DNA of 64,000 nucleotides from Niabella aurantiaca DSM 17617 (GCF_000374125.1 NZ_KB893625.1:124001-188000), one strand, 5' to 3'. Positions 9,901 to 18,650 are shown, counted from the first letter of the stretch. Numbers and translations: made by a program. The notes: generated by a model from the letters alone, not told the origin.

Positions 9901-11038
9901 TCTTGATGCCAATGCAACATATGCCATTATATCGGTATCGGACACCGGCAAAGGGATCGAAAAAGAGCAGCTGCATAAGATATTCGACCGGTTTTACCAG
10001 GTAAACGGGGAGGAGATGAACCTGGGCTCGGGAATAGGGCTGGCGTTTACCAGCCGCCTGGCCGAGCTGCATCATGGGTATATTGACGTTAAAAGCGAGC
10101 CGGGTAAAGGAAGCCGGTTCACGATTTACCTGCCTTTAAATGATGCCGCTTACGGGGAGGACAGACGGGTAGATGATATGGACCTTTCTGCCGGCAACGG
10201 ATTGGAAACCGAAGCAGTGCCGCAGGCAAATCCCGGTGGGGAATTGCCTGTGGTTGCTCCGGCGAATGAAGAATCAATTTTGATCGTAGATGATAACCGT
10301 GAAATTGTTGAGTACATCAGGGGATATTTTATAAGCGATTATGCGGTGGCCGTTGCCTACAACGGTAAGGAAGCACTGGGAAAAATAGAAGAGCAGCAGC
10401 CTGACCTCATTATCAGCGATGTAATGATGCCGGAGATGGATGGTCTTAATTTTTGCAGGCGAGTAAAGCAAAATATTCAGACCAGTCATATACCGCTGCT
10501 CTTGGTAACTGCCAAAACCGAGACCGCACACCAGCTTAAGGGCCTCGATATGGGAGCGGATGACTACATCACCAAACCCTTTTCCATATCCCTGCTGGCG
10601 GCAAAAGTGCAGGCCATCCTGCGTTTGAGGAAAAGATTGAGGGCCTATTATGCGGACGTTAAAGAGGTAGAGCCGGAAAAGCTTACGTTTAATAAAATTG
10701 ACCAGGAATTTCTGGAGAAAGCTGTGTCCATTATTGAAGACAACCTGGATGCCTATGATTTTTCTGTAGAAAAACTGAGCCGGGAACTGGGCATGAGCCG
10801 TTCCAACCTGTATCTGAAAGTGAAAGCCATTACCGGGGACTCTGCTACGGCCCTGATCAAACGCGTCCGCCTCAAAAAAGCGGCCGAGCTTATCAGGCTG
10901 CAAAAATATGCCGTGTCCGAAATTGCCTATATGTGCGGGTTTAATACACCCTCCTACTTCTCTACAGCCTTTAAACAGTTTTATGGCTGTATGCCTACTG
11001 AGTATCTTGAAAAACCAGATCCGGGTACGGCTTCCTGA
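6986..11038 (+). CDS. Hybrid two-component system sensor/regulator (HTCS)
   Basis: A one-protein signalling system of 1350 residues that senses an oligosaccharide in the periplasm and activates transcription. A signal sequence (about 1-27) is followed by a two-bladed propeller region built from many reg_prop repeats of the type GxIWxGTxxGLNxYD (about 35-690). Next come a Y_Y_Y domain (about 700-780), one membrane helix (about 783-805, rich in V, A, I), and a histidine kinase. Its H-box SHELRTPLTL carries His841, and the ATPase has the N box NLLSNAFKYTPDGG. A receiver domain has phospho-acceptor Asp1145 in ISDVMMPEMDG. An AraC-type double helix-turn-helix occupies about 1235-1340. By analogy with known Bacteroides HTCS, it probably controls the adjacent sulfatase and lyases, whose products would be its ligand. 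Confidence 0.96.
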   Translation: MTVDKKIYVFYLELLLLLFFCKTGTAQNNFRHFSTISVDKGLSQSTVWTITQDHLGFIWLGTRDGLNRYDGRSFTVYRPAKDHQKQISSYYIRYLFTDKKGTLWIGGNGGINSYNYLTNTFESFNITPGPGEWFISSIIQDAEGRIWAASNAGELYGSDASGKKFIKVATSALSDIKEIYSLSLWGGDILMGSDQGLFLYHPGSNKVAPVLAAAVNTRVNCLFRDGDDIWAGTEGDGLLQLNTASGSFKKYVHQAGDPSSIANNNVRSIAKDEEGVLWIGTFTGLTIMNGPDLFQNYYHDPKNEFSIGQNSVRAIYRDRQNGMWLGTYYGGVSYFHSQGVTFNSLNQNSEQAALNDNVVNVIRQDGDGNFWIGTEGGGLNYWVPGENKIRYFISRENAPGLSSNNIKSIEFTDDGTLLVGTHNKGLNIFNPATGANKNLRYNAADPKGIAGDMVYALLKDHAGRIFVGTRTGLNLFDRATETFTLVGKDSRGKSISSPGITYLMEDRKKRVWIGTINGVNILDAGKMIFEQLDNHSLSNAIINFIYEDGRGRVWVGTRDGLNLYDENKKSFVSYKEKEGLLGGNINSILSDNEGNLWITTNTSLVKYNPDKNQSVHFDSKDGLQNNQFNIYASCKAHDGRLFFGGLNGITYFSPQMFNQKPLSLQIAFTGLEVFGQLVTPNDSTGILKKYINDVESLKLPNEYRQFTILFNTFNYISDSRTRYMYRLDGFDRSWQQAEGLPRASYTNLQPGSYTFHVKALGSQGEESPERTLLIIIRPVWYRTNWFYALVVVFIVAAAIFLYRILTERMRALHQLKLERVNREKVNYINKIKLDFFTNVSHELRTPLTLIMAPLEEILKQPDPDKKRHQRHELMMRNTRRLYNIVNQLFEFRKTEMGTRRLRVANNDMPRFLQDIYQSFKSLAEKNHIDYQNQSATGRLQFLFDKDAVENMVFNLLSNAFKYTPDGGTVVLRLDANATYAIISVSDTGKGIEKEQLHKIFDRFYQVNGEEMNLGSGIGLAFTSRLAELHHGYIDVKSEPGKGSRFTIYLPLNDAAYGEDRRVDDMDLSAGNGLETEAVPQANPGGELPVVAPANEESILIVDDNREIVEYIRGYFISDYAVAVAYNGKEALGKIEEQQPDLIISDVMMPEMDGLNFCRRVKQNIQTSHIPLLLVTAKTETAHQLKGLDMGADDYITKPFSISLLAAKVQAILRLRKRLRAYYADVKEVEPEKLTFNKIDQEFLEKAVSIIEDNLDAYDFSVEKLSRELGMSRSNLYLKVKAITGDSATALIKRVRLKKAAELIRLQKYAVSEIAYMCGFNTPSYFSTAFKQFYGCMPTEYLEKPDPGTAS

Positions 11039-11214
11039 CGGAATGGGAATAACCGGTGGTGTATGTTTTGCTGTTCCGCCAAATAGAATTTCAATCAGTA
11101 ATCCGCTGTAGCGGGTCTGTTTTCCAAACGGGTTGCCATTTTGGTACTTCGGTATGGATTTTTGCATTTTTTTTTGAAAGAGGTGCAAGCTGATCCGCTA
11201 AACCTGCAAATTGC

Positions 11215-11661
11215 CTAATCTTCGATTTGATGATGCGTACTGATGGCGATCCTGTTCCAGGCATTGATCGTAACGATCGCCATAATGATTTCTGCTATCT
11301 GGTCTTCGTTGAAAAACCGGCGTGCACGTTCATAAGTTGCATCAGTCAATCCTTGTTGATGAATGAGTGTGATCTCCTCTGTAATGGTCAAAACGGCTTG
11401 TTCTTCTTCGGTAAAGAATTTAGTCGCTTCTCTCCATGAGGCTATCAGAAAAATGCGCTGGATTTTTTCGCCGTTATGAATGGCTTCTTTTGTGTGCATA
11501 TCTATACAATAAGCACAGCCGTTAATATACGAAGCGCGGATTTTGATGAGGTCCTTTAGTGTCTTTGAAATAGAAGTTTGTACCAGGTAAGCCTCTAAGC
11601 CCAACAGGGCCTTAAACGCCTTTGGTTGTCCTGTACCGGTAAAATCAATACGTTCCTGCAT
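11215..11661 (-). CDS. Carboxymuconolactone decarboxylase / AhpD-like protein
   Basis: Small alpha-helical protein of 148 residues from the alkylhydroperoxidase AhpD-like group. It carries the redox motif C49-A-Y-C52-I-D-M-H56 in INGCAYCIDMHTKEA, the signature of members with thiol peroxidase or disulfide relay activity. I chose the ATG at 11661; an in-frame TTG two codons upstream gives an MKM start but is less likely. It follows the DoxX-like gene by 36 bases on the same strand and is probably cotranscribed with it and the Crp-like regulator. Likely role is oxidative or electrophile stress defence. The C-terminal WNRIAISTH is typical of the family. A specific electron donor is not evident. 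Confidence 0.88.
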   Translation of the reverse strand: MQERIDFTGTGQPKAFKALLGLEAYLVQTSISKTLKDLIKIRASYINGCAYCIDMHTKEAIHNGEKIQRIFLIASWREATKFFTEEEQAVLTITEEITLIHQQGLTDATYERARRFFNEDQIAEIIMAIVTINAWNRIAISTHHQIED

Positions 11662-11697
11662 TTTCAATTTATTTAAGTGTTTAAAGAATATTTTTTA

Positions 11698-12129
11698 TCA
11701 AGTCTGTTGTGGACGGCTGGTATTCATTGTCCGGGCCGTTTTTTGATCCGCTAATAAGAATGCGGCTGCACTCCCCACCCATACCGAATAATCCAGTGGT
11801 GCTTTCATGCCTAAAGAAGCGCTCATTGATAGAGCAAAGACCAGCAATAGAATGCCGGTAGCCGTTGCCGTCAATTTTATTTTAAATCCTGACAGTAACA
11901 GGATGGACAAAACAATTTCCAAAAAGGTAGCGGCGCAGGCTGCAAATTTGCTCAAAGCCGGAGAGAGAAAGAATGTAAGCTGTGCGGTATATTTCTCAAA
12001 ATTTTCCCAGTTTCCCCAGGCCGAATTTTTGCCCCAGAAACCAAACCGGTCTGCGACGGCTGAAAGCATTGTTGCTGCTATCGCGATCCTTAAAAAGAGC
12101 TGGGGAAATGGTGTTGTCTTTTTGTTCAT
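11698..12129 (-). CDS. DoxX-like integral membrane protein
   Basis: Membrane protein of 143 residues with about four hydrophobic segments: LFLRIAIAATMLSAVADRFG, the stretch around ALSKFAACAATFLEIVLSILLLSG, TATATGILLLVFALSMSAS and the C-terminal VWVGSAAAFLLAD. This layout fits DoxX/DoxD-like proteins, which are often encoded beside AhpD-like oxidoreductases. The start is the ATG at 12129 (MNKKTTPF). A longer frame from 12174 adds a polar, non-family N-terminus and is unlikely. It is on the same strand and 62 bases after the Crp-like gene. Function in this class is poorly defined; I infer a role in quinone or thiol redox balance from context only. Confidence 0.7.
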   Translation of the reverse strand: MNKKTTPFPQLFLRIAIAATMLSAVADRFGFWGKNSAWGNWENFEKYTAQLTFFLSPALSKFAACAATFLEIVLSILLLSGFKIKLTATATGILLLVFALSMSASLGMKAPLDYSVWVGSAAAFLLADQKTARTMNTSRPQQT

Positions 12130-12191
12130 GTGAATCTTATGATTGATAATGCAAAGTTGAACACTGGCGATCAAAAAAAAATTAAACTGGT

Positions 12192-12767
12192 TTAAGAAAT
12201 ATTTTGCCTGCGTATTTCGCTCAGATACTCAGGTGTAAAACCGAGGTAGGATGCGATAAGGTACTGGGGAACGCGTTGTACAAATTCAGGATACATTTTG
12301 CTTAGACTAAAGTAGAATTCTTTTTTTGAAAATGAAAGATGATATTTTATCCGCATCTGGCTTGCTGCAAAGGCTCTTTGATAAATAAAACGAAAATAGC
12401 GCTCCATTACCGGGAACGCCTTTAGCAATTTTTCCTGGTTCGCCCGGCTGATGTATAATATTTCCGATTTCTCTACAGCCTGGATATAGAATGAGGTGGG
12501 CGACTTGTGTTCGTAGGCGCTATTATCTGTAAGCCACCAGGTTTCAATGGCAAATTCAGTAGTTTGCTCCACCCCATCGTTATTGATAAAAAATTGACGG
12601 AGGAGCCCCTTCAATACGAAGTAGTGGTACCTGCAAATTTGACCTTCTTTTAATAGGTTTTCTTTCCTGGCAACCGATCTGGTGTCAAAGTACTTCAATA
12701 TTTCATCAAATTCCTTATTATTTACCTCGATGAATTTTGCTAAGTGTGTTCTGAATATTCTGGACAT
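12192..12767 (-). CDS. Crp/Fnr-family transcriptional regulator
   Basis: Regulator of 191 residues. Residues about 15-125 form a cyclic-nucleotide-binding-like beta-barrel (LLKEGQICRYHYFVLKGLLRQFF is the typical opening). The C-terminal helix-turn-helix lies at about 150-188 (VPQYLIASYLGFTPEYLSEIRR). This architecture is the common Bacteroidota Crp/Fnr type, which usually lacks the residues for strong cAMP binding. It is first in a - strand trio with the DoxX-like and AhpD-like genes and is the obvious candidate to regulate them. A -7-like box (TAGATTTG on the - strand) lies just upstream at 12792-12799. Confidence 0.9.
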   Translation of the reverse strand: MSRIFRTHLAKFIEVNNKEFDEILKYFDTRSVARKENLLKEGQICRYHYFVLKGLLRQFFINNDGVEQTTEFAIETWWLTDNSAYEHKSPTSFYIQAVEKSEILYISRANQEKLLKAFPVMERYFRFIYQRAFAASQMRIKYHLSFSKKEFYFSLSKMYPEFVQRVPQYLIASYLGFTPEYLSEIRRQNIS

Positions 12768-13085
12768 TGTTGTTATATTATGATGGCTTTACAAATCTAC
12801 TGAATTACAAATTGGTCACCTGCTGTATCTGTTTCTCATAGCGAACGGACCGTAACCAGGCACGCGTACGGGGGCATGCGGTTAAAATCATGATACCTGA
12901 TTTGGATGAGCCGTGCGCTTACGGATATGATCCGTTTTGGGAGTTAAGGCATTATTAATTATGATGACCGAGGAATATGAAGTATGAAAAAAACTGTAAT
13001 TTGCAGCATGAGTATACTTAACTATTCTTCGATAGTTCCATTGTAAACTGCTTGCAGCAATCTTTAATTTATAAAATAGTCGAAT
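12768..13085. other. Divergent intergenic region between the Crp-like and sigma-factor genes
   Basis: About 320 non-coding bases between genes transcribed away from each other. On the - strand TAGATTTG (12792-12799) fits the TAnnTTTG box and would serve the Crp-like gene, though no good -33 TTTG is seen at normal spacing. The + side is AT-rich near 13060-13080, where a sigma-gene promoter would be expected, but I see no clear consensus. No tRNA-like or protein-coding signal was found. Confidence 0.5.
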
Positions 13086-13091
13086 GTGCAA

Positions 13092-13676
13092 ATGGCCGAC
13101 GAAGTTATTCTTTTAAGACGACTCTCAGAAAATGATGAGCAGGCATTTGTGGCTTTATACAAAAAATACCAGCCAAAACTGTCCAGATTCCTATATCCTT
13201 TTGCAAATGCAGATGACGCACCTGAAATTGTTCAGGACATATTTTTGAAAATATGGGAAAAGCGCGCGTCATTAATCTGTATCCGCTCATTTGAGCAATA
13301 CCTGTACAGAATGGCAAAAAACCGGTTGCTGGACCTCCAAAAGAGTAATAAAGCCCGCCAGCAGAGGGAAACAGGAACGCCCTATAATAATAGGGTTCAG
13401 GAGGATGGATTTCAGCAGACTGAATACAAGGAGGTTTATACAAACGCACTAAAAGCCATAAGTGAGTTGAGCGAGCGCCAGCAACGGATATACCAGTTGC
13501 GCATATTTGAAGATAAAACACTGGATGAAATCAGCGAGCAGCTGGCAATCTCTAAAGCGGTTACCATAAAGCAGCTGTACCTTGCCACGCGCTTCGTGCG
13601 GCAAAAGCTGAGCCGCTACCAGGGCCTGGATCATTTTGTGACAGGGACTTTGATCATTTTAACCTCTTTTTTTTAA
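13092..13676 (+). CDS. ECF-type RNA polymerase sigma-70 factor (FecI-like)
   Basis: Sigma factor of about 194 residues. Region 2 is visible at FVALYKKYQPKLSRFLYPFANADDAPEIVQDIFLKIWEKR, and region 4 at ISELSERQQRIYQLRIFEDKTLDEISEQLAIS with its helix-turn-helix. I prefer the ATG at 13092 (MADEVIL); a GTG two codons upstream is also in frame. The hydrophobic C-terminus (FVTGTLIILTSFF) is seen in many Bacteroidota ECF sigma factors of SusC/D loci. It lies 64 bases before a FecR anti-sigma gene and upstream of a SusC with an STN domain. This is the known trans-envelope arrangement, in which the transporter relays substrate presence to FecR, releasing the sigma factor to transcribe the susC operon. 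Confidence 0.95.
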   Translation: MADEVILLRRLSENDEQAFVALYKKYQPKLSRFLYPFANADDAPEIVQDIFLKIWEKRASLICIRSFEQYLYRMAKNRLLDLQKSNKARQQRETGTPYNNRVQEDGFQQTEYKEVYTNALKAISELSERQQRIYQLRIFEDKTLDEISEQLAISKAVTIKQLYLATRFVRQKLSRYQGLDHFVTGTLIILTSFF

Positions 13677-13740
13677 AAAAACTTTAAGACAACGTCCATG
13701 ACCCGCTTGTGGCGTCGTCTTATATACAGTATTCTTCCTT

Positions 13741-14913
13741 ATGGACTATGCAGTAATATTAGAGAAATTGGCAACTACCGGTGCATCAGAGCAGGAAATG
13801 AGCTTGCTTAGGGCCTGGTTGGATAGCCTGTCAATAGAAGCGTATCAGCAGGTCCTGGAGAAGTTTGAGTCACTTTTAACGGATCGGGAAGTAACAGAGC
13901 CTTTTAAAGAAGAATGGCTGAAAGAGCTCTTGCATGTCATCCATGAAAAGAGCGACGATAACGTTAAACCCGCTGTTTTTAAGCGTTACCGCAGGCAATG
14001 GATGGTTGCCGCATCGGTCGTTTTGCTGGCAGGTATAGCAGGCTATGCCTATTTTATACGTAAGCCTGTGATGCCGGAGCGGGAAGTGATTGCGGCTTCA
14101 AGATCTGATATTACGGCACCCGGGTCTAACCGGGCTACCATCACCCTGACAGACGGAACAACCGTGTACCTGGATAGTGCGGGCAACGGGCAGATCGCTA
14201 TGTTGGGTAATGTTCAGTTATTAAAACTGGGCAATGGACAAATTTCTTACCAGGCTACCGGCAATAAAGTCGCTAACGGTTTGCAATACAATACGCTTAC
14301 CAATCCGCGTGGCAGTAAAGTGGTGGATATCCGGCTCTCTGATGGCAGCCATATCTGGTTAAATGCCGGATCCTCGATATCCTATCCCGTGGCGTTTACC
14401 GGCAAGGTAAGGAAGGTGCAGCTCACAGGAGAAGGGTACTTTGAAGTGGCCAGGAACCCATTACAAAAATTTATTGTGGATTGTGATGGCATTCAGACAG
14501 AGGTATTGGGCACCCGCTTTAATATTAACAGCTATAAAAATGAGTCCGAACCAAAGGTGACCTTATTGGAAGGCTCGATAAAAGTAATCGCTGATATGGG
14601 CTCCCTGTCTAAAATTTTGAAGCCAGGGCAGCAGGCCGTGGGAAGCGACCTGAGAACGATTAACGTGCAGGAAGATAAAGTAATGTCCTGGAAAAACGGA
14701 TACTTCAACCTGGAGGGGCTGGCTTTTACAGAGATAATGCATCAGCTGGAAAGATGGTATGATGTGGAGGTTGTTTTCCCTTCCGGGGTCCCGAATATTG
14801 AACTGTTTGGGAAAATTGGACGCGATCTGAGTTTGTCCGAAGTAGTAAACAGCCTTAAAGATATGGGTGTGTCGTGCACGATCGAACAGAACCGGCTGGT
14901 AGTAAAAAAATGA
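13741..14913 (+). CDS. FecR-family anti-sigma factor
   Basis: Inner-membrane anti-sigma factor of 390 residues. The cytoplasmic N-terminus (1-85) holds the sigma-binding region. A single membrane helix spans about 87-105 (WMVAASVVLLAGIAGYAYFI). The periplasmic FecR domain (about 180-280) includes LSDGSHIWLNAGSSISYP and GEGYFEVARN, and the C-terminal DUF4974 region (about 310-388) includes FTEIMHQLERWYDVEVVF. The last domain is where the STN domain of a cognate SusC would signal. It sits directly between the ECF sigma gene and the susC gene, so the three form a cell-surface signalling set. Confidence 0.95.
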   Translation: MDYAVILEKLATTGASEQEMSLLRAWLDSLSIEAYQQVLEKFESLLTDREVTEPFKEEWLKELLHVIHEKSDDNVKPAVFKRYRRQWMVAASVVLLAGIAGYAYFIRKPVMPEREVIAASRSDITAPGSNRATITLTDGTTVYLDSAGNGQIAMLGNVQLLKLGNGQISYQATGNKVANGLQYNTLTNPRGSKVVDIRLSDGSHIWLNAGSSISYPVAFTGKVRKVQLTGEGYFEVARNPLQKFIVDCDGIQTEVLGTRFNINSYKNESEPKVTLLEGSIKVIADMGSLSKILKPGQQAVGSDLRTINVQEDKVMSWKNGYFNLEGLAFTEIMHQLERWYDVEVVFPSGVPNIELFGKIGRDLSLSEVVNSLKDMGVSCTIEQNRLVVKK

Positions 14914-14980
14914 AATGACGATATCTTTTTCAAATGAATCACTTAAACGAATGTCTATGTCATGAAATGTTAGATCTACT

Positions 14981-15048
14981 TTGTTAGAGACAAAAAAGCC
15001 GGAAGCGCTCGCTACGCCTCCGGCAAAAAATCAAGTTGTCTCTAACAA
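14981..15048. repeat. Nested inverted repeat between fecR and susC; possible terminator/attenuator
   Basis: A perfect 13-base inverted repeat, TTGTTAGAGACAA (14981-14993) and TTGTCTCTAACAA (15036-15048), encloses a second GC-rich stem. The inner arms are GCCGGAAGCG (14998-15007) and CGCCTCCGGC (15015-15024), with one mismatch and a 7-base loop. Read on the - strand, the inner stem is followed by TTTTTTG, so it looks like an intrinsic terminator for antisense transcription. On the + strand no U-tract follows, so it may instead be a structured leader of the susC mRNA. The element lies 55 to 122 bases upstream of the first possible susC start. Confidence 0.6.
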
Positions 15049-15102
15049 TTAAAATCCAGAGTATTCAACTGTTTCCATCAACTTAACTTACAAAGCAAAT
15101 TT

Positions 15103-18100
15103 ATGCGATTTTATGCATTTCGTGAGGCTATATATGCTTTGCGTAGAAAAAAAGTACTTCGGTCAGGACCATCTCCTACTTTTTACAATTTTTATAAAGA
15201 ATTTTCAGAAGCTGTTTGTGAAAGACCGGTTGCTTTTACAGGCTTTTCCAGACCGGGTGCTGTTCCTGGATCGTTGAAAAAATTCCTACTTGTAATGAAA
15301 TTGACCACTTTCATACTCCTGTTTTTATTTTTGCATGCACATGCAAGCGTTAACTCACAGACGGTTACCTTCTCCGGACATAATGTAACATTGAAAACGA
15401 TATTTTCGGAGATAGAAAGCCAGACGGGATATACCGTGGCCGGTAATATATCCTTATTGAGAAACGCAGACCCGGTGACGATTCAGGCCAGAAACGAACC
15501 CCTGCAGCGGTTTCTTACAAGGTTGCTGACGAACCGGGAAATCGGGTTTGTTATCAGAAAGAAAACAATTGTGCTCTCAAAAAAGACACTGCTGCCTGAA
15601 CGTCCGAAAGAAGCGCCCACCCCGGTCACCGCAAAAATTGAAAACAGCTACGCGTTCATAAAAGGAAAAGTGACAGACAGCACCGGCGCGCCTTTAGCAC
15701 GTGCCTCGGTACATGTAAAGGGTACAGCGAATGGAACTCAAACAGACGAGCAGGGAAACTTTGCCATCGATGCGCAGATAGGGCAGGTGCTGGAAGTGTC
15801 ATTTGTTGGCTATAACAGCACAGAGGTGGTTATAAGAGATCAGGGGCCGATTACTATTATCCTGTCTGTAATGGAAACCTCTTTGGAACAATTGGTGGTC
15901 ATTGGTTACGGAACACAAAAGGAGCGGGATCTTACGGGGGCCGTAACAACGGTAAAAGGTGATGATATATCCCGCAAAAATGAAATGCAGCTATCAGTGG
16001 CATTACAGGGACTTGTACCCGGGGTTTCTGTTACCAGAAATAGTAGCATTCCGGGGTCATCAAGTACAGGAACGATTCGGGTTAGAGGTGTAACTACCAT
16101 AGGTAATAGTGATCCGCTTATCCTGGTTGACGGAGTGGAGGTCGAAAGCATTGACCGTATAAACCCGAATGATGTAGAAAATATTTCTGTCCTGAAAGAT
16201 GCATCAGCGGCATCTATTTATGGTTCCCGGGCTGCCGCCGGAGTCTTACTGATCACTACAAAAAAACCTAAGGGGAATGTTGTAAGTCTTGAATACACGG
16301 GCAATATTGGTGCGGTATCGCCTTCAAAGCTCCCTGAAAATGTTGATGTCATCAGATATATGCAGATGATGAACGAAGTGGCATGGAACGATGGCGGAAA
16401 TACGCCTGGGAATGAATACTCTGTATATGGTGAAAATTTTATTGAAGACTATTATTGGAATAATAGTGTTGATCCGGACAGATATCCCAATATAGATTGG
16501 CAGAACCTGATTCTTAAAGATCATGCGCTGTTTACCCAACAGAATATGTCCATTAATTATGGTAACGATGTAGTTAAATTAAGAGCATCTGTAAATTATG
16601 ATCATGCGGACGGGCTTTACGCTAACAAGTCGGACGAAAGAATATCGGCCCGGCTTAATACAGATATTAAAGTAAATAAATTTATAACGGCTAAAATCAA
16701 TACGTATTACTTTTACGATTTTGATGAAAGCCCTATTACGAATCCATTCTCTTCCAGTTATAAATATGCCCAGATAGCAGTGCCGTATTGGTCTGATGGA
16801 TATATCGCACCGGGGAGGTTAGGGGCAAATACATGGGCACGCATAAATTATGGAGGGTGGAACCACAACCAGAAAGACAATTTTCTGGGCAGGTTTGGCC
16901 TGGAGATAAAGCCGGTTAAAAACTTAACCGTTTCCGCGTATTTTTCGCCTTCTGTTTATAAGACCAAAGCTACGAATTTTCAAAAGCAGGTCTCTTATTA
17001 TGACATAGATGACCGCTCGAAATTCGGTGGGTTGATAGATGGGAATCTTACAAATGGCCTCAGGGAATCCCGGCCGGAAATAAGGACATTGACCAAGCAG
17101 TTATATGCGAACTACGAAACCAGAATTAATTCGCAACACCATATTTCTGTGATGGCCGGATATGAGGATCAGTATAAAAGGGCGGAGTCTCCTCTTGTGA
17201 ATACCGACCAGATGGTTCTTTCGGAATTCCCCTTTCTTGATCGGGCAAATTCAAATTATGTACAGGTTAGTGGTGATGCCAGCGAGGTGGCCTCCCAGTC
17301 TCTTTTTGGTCGGATGAATTATGATTTTGACAAAAAGTATTTATTGCAAGCCAATGTTCGTTATGATGGGTCATCCAGATTTGCATCACAATACAGATGG
17401 GGAATATTCCCTTCTGTGTCCGCCGGATGGGTTCTTACGGAAGAATCATTTATACAGAAGCTGAATTTAAGACCATTATCATTTATGAAGCTGAGGGCCT
17501 CATGGGGGGCATTGGGTAACGAGCGAATCGGAAATTATCCTTACCAGGCAATTATGAGCTTTCATGATGTATTATTCTTTAATGACGATAAAATAACCGC
17601 CAATACTTCAGCCTCGCAAACCAGTTATAGTATCAGAGATATTACCTGGGAGACAACGAACACCTGGAATATTGGATTCAATGCTGCGCTTTTTAATAAC
17701 AGGTTGTCTCTTACAGGCGACTATTATAAAAAGGAAACACGCAATATGCTTTTACAGCTCGCTATTCCGAGGTTTATGGGATTTGGCTTACCCGATCAGA
17801 ATGCCGGTGATATGCATACTACCGGATGGGAGCTGGGGCTGGGATGGCGGGATCAGGCCGGAGATTTTAGATATGCTGTACAAACGCATATATCGGACTA
17901 TAAATCTATAATGGGGAACCTTTCCGGAATTGTGTTTTTAGGAGATCAGATCATCCGTGAAGGCAGTGAATTCAATGAATGGTATGGTTACCGTTCCGGT
18001 GGTTTATTTCAAACCCAAAGTGATCTGGATGCCTCTCCATTGCTGAGTGGTGCAGAAAAGCCCGGCGATGTAAAGTTTATTGATATTGATGGACCGGATG

Positions 18101-18642
18101 GGAAACCGGACGGCGTCATTGACCCCACACGCGATAAGACGCTGTTGGGCGGGTCTTTACCAAGATATGAATATGGCGGAACCATTAACCTGGGGTACAA
18201 GGGATTTGATCTCTCCGTTATGTTCCAGGGGGTTGGCAAACAGCTTGCAAGATTAACCGCTGATATGGCATATCAAACCATTGCCTGGTATACGTTTCCG
18301 TCTTTTGTGGACGGTAATTATTATAGTGAATATAATACCCCTGAACAGAATCTGAACGCTAAATTCCCAAGGTTATCCCAGATTGGATATAAAGGAAATA
18401 ATTACAGCATGTCCGATTTTTGGTTGTTTGATGGATCTTACTTCCGGTTAAAGAACGTGAGCCTCAGTTATACACTGCCTAAACAAATTGTTAAACGGTT
18501 AGATGTTAAGGATATAAGGATTTTCGCAACGGTCTCCGATCTGTTTTCTCTTGATCATTATCCCAGGGGATGGGATCCGGAAGCATCTGCTTCAGCTTAT
18601 ATCGCTAGAACATGGACGGGTGGACTTTCTATTAGGTTTTAA
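15103..18642 (+). CDS. SusC/RagA-family TonB-dependent outer-membrane transporter with STN domain
   Basis: Outer-membrane importer of 1179 residues from this start. Residues 1-64 are a basic, non-signal-like extension; a canonical signal peptide begins at Met65 (base 15295, MKLTTFILLFLFLHAHA), so translation may begin there. The extended form is nevertheless common in annotated relatives. Next come an STN (secretin/TonB N-terminal) domain at about 90-150, a carboxypeptidase-like regulatory domain at about 185-255 (FIKGKVTDSTGAPLARASV), the TonB plug from about 265 (VVIGYGTQKERDLTGAV), and the beta-barrel to the C-terminal aromatic residue. The STN domain and the upstream sigma/FecR pair show it both imports and senses its ligand. 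susD follows by 8 bases. The ligand is unknown, since no glycosidase is encoded downstream. Confidence 0.96.
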   Translation: MRFYAFREAIYALRRKKVLRSGPSPTFYNFYKEFSEAVCERPVAFTGFSRPGAVPGSLKKFLLVMKLTTFILLFLFLHAHASVNSQTVTFSGHNVTLKTIFSEIESQTGYTVAGNISLLRNADPVTIQARNEPLQRFLTRLLTNREIGFVIRKKTIVLSKKTLLPERPKEAPTPVTAKIENSYAFIKGKVTDSTGAPLARASVHVKGTANGTQTDEQGNFAIDAQIGQVLEVSFVGYNSTEVVIRDQGPITIILSVMETSLEQLVVIGYGTQKERDLTGAVTTVKGDDISRKNEMQLSVALQGLVPGVSVTRNSSIPGSSSTGTIRVRGVTTIGNSDPLILVDGVEVESIDRINPNDVENISVLKDASAASIYGSRAAAGVLLITTKKPKGNVVSLEYTGNIGAVSPSKLPENVDVIRYMQMMNEVAWNDGGNTPGNEYSVYGENFIEDYYWNNSVDPDRYPNIDWQNLILKDHALFTQQNMSINYGNDVVKLRASVNYDHADGLYANKSDERISARLNTDIKVNKFITAKINTYYFYDFDESPITNPFSSSYKYAQIAVPYWSDGYIAPGRLGANTWARINYGGWNHNQKDNFLGRFGLEIKPVKNLTVSAYFSPSVYKTKATNFQKQVSYYDIDDRSKFGGLIDGNLTNGLRESRPEIRTLTKQLYANYETRINSQHHISVMAGYEDQYKRAESPLVNTDQMVLSEFPFLDRANSNYVQVSGDASEVASQSLFGRMNYDFDKKYLLQANVRYDGSSRFASQYRWGIFPSVSAGWVLTEESFIQKLNLRPLSFMKLRASWGALGNERIGNYPYQAIMSFHDVLFFNDDKITANTSASQTSYSIRDITWETTNTWNIGFNAALFNNRLSLTGDYYKKETRNMLLQLAIPRFMGFGLPDQNAGDMHTTGWELGLGWRDQAGDFRYAVQTHISDYKSIMGNLSGIVFLGDQIIREGSEFNEWYGYRSGGLFQTQSDLDASPLLSGAEKPGDVKFIDIDGPDGKPDGVIDPTRDKTLLGGSLPRYEYGGTINLGYKGFDLSVMFQGVGKQLARLTADMAYQTIAWYTFPSFVDGNYYSEYNTPEQNLNAKFPRLSQIGYKGNNYSMSDFWLFDGSYFRLKNVSLSYTLPKQIVKRLDVKDIRIFATVSDLFSLDHYPRGWDPEASASAYIARTWTGGLSIRF

Positions 18643-18650
18643 TTTAAGTC

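Noticed and set aside
10274-11188. Long open frame of about 304 codons on the - strand opposite the HTCS C-terminus
   Set aside because: It lies entirely opposite well-supported receiver and AraC domains and has no recognisable motifs; it is an antisense by-product of codon bias.
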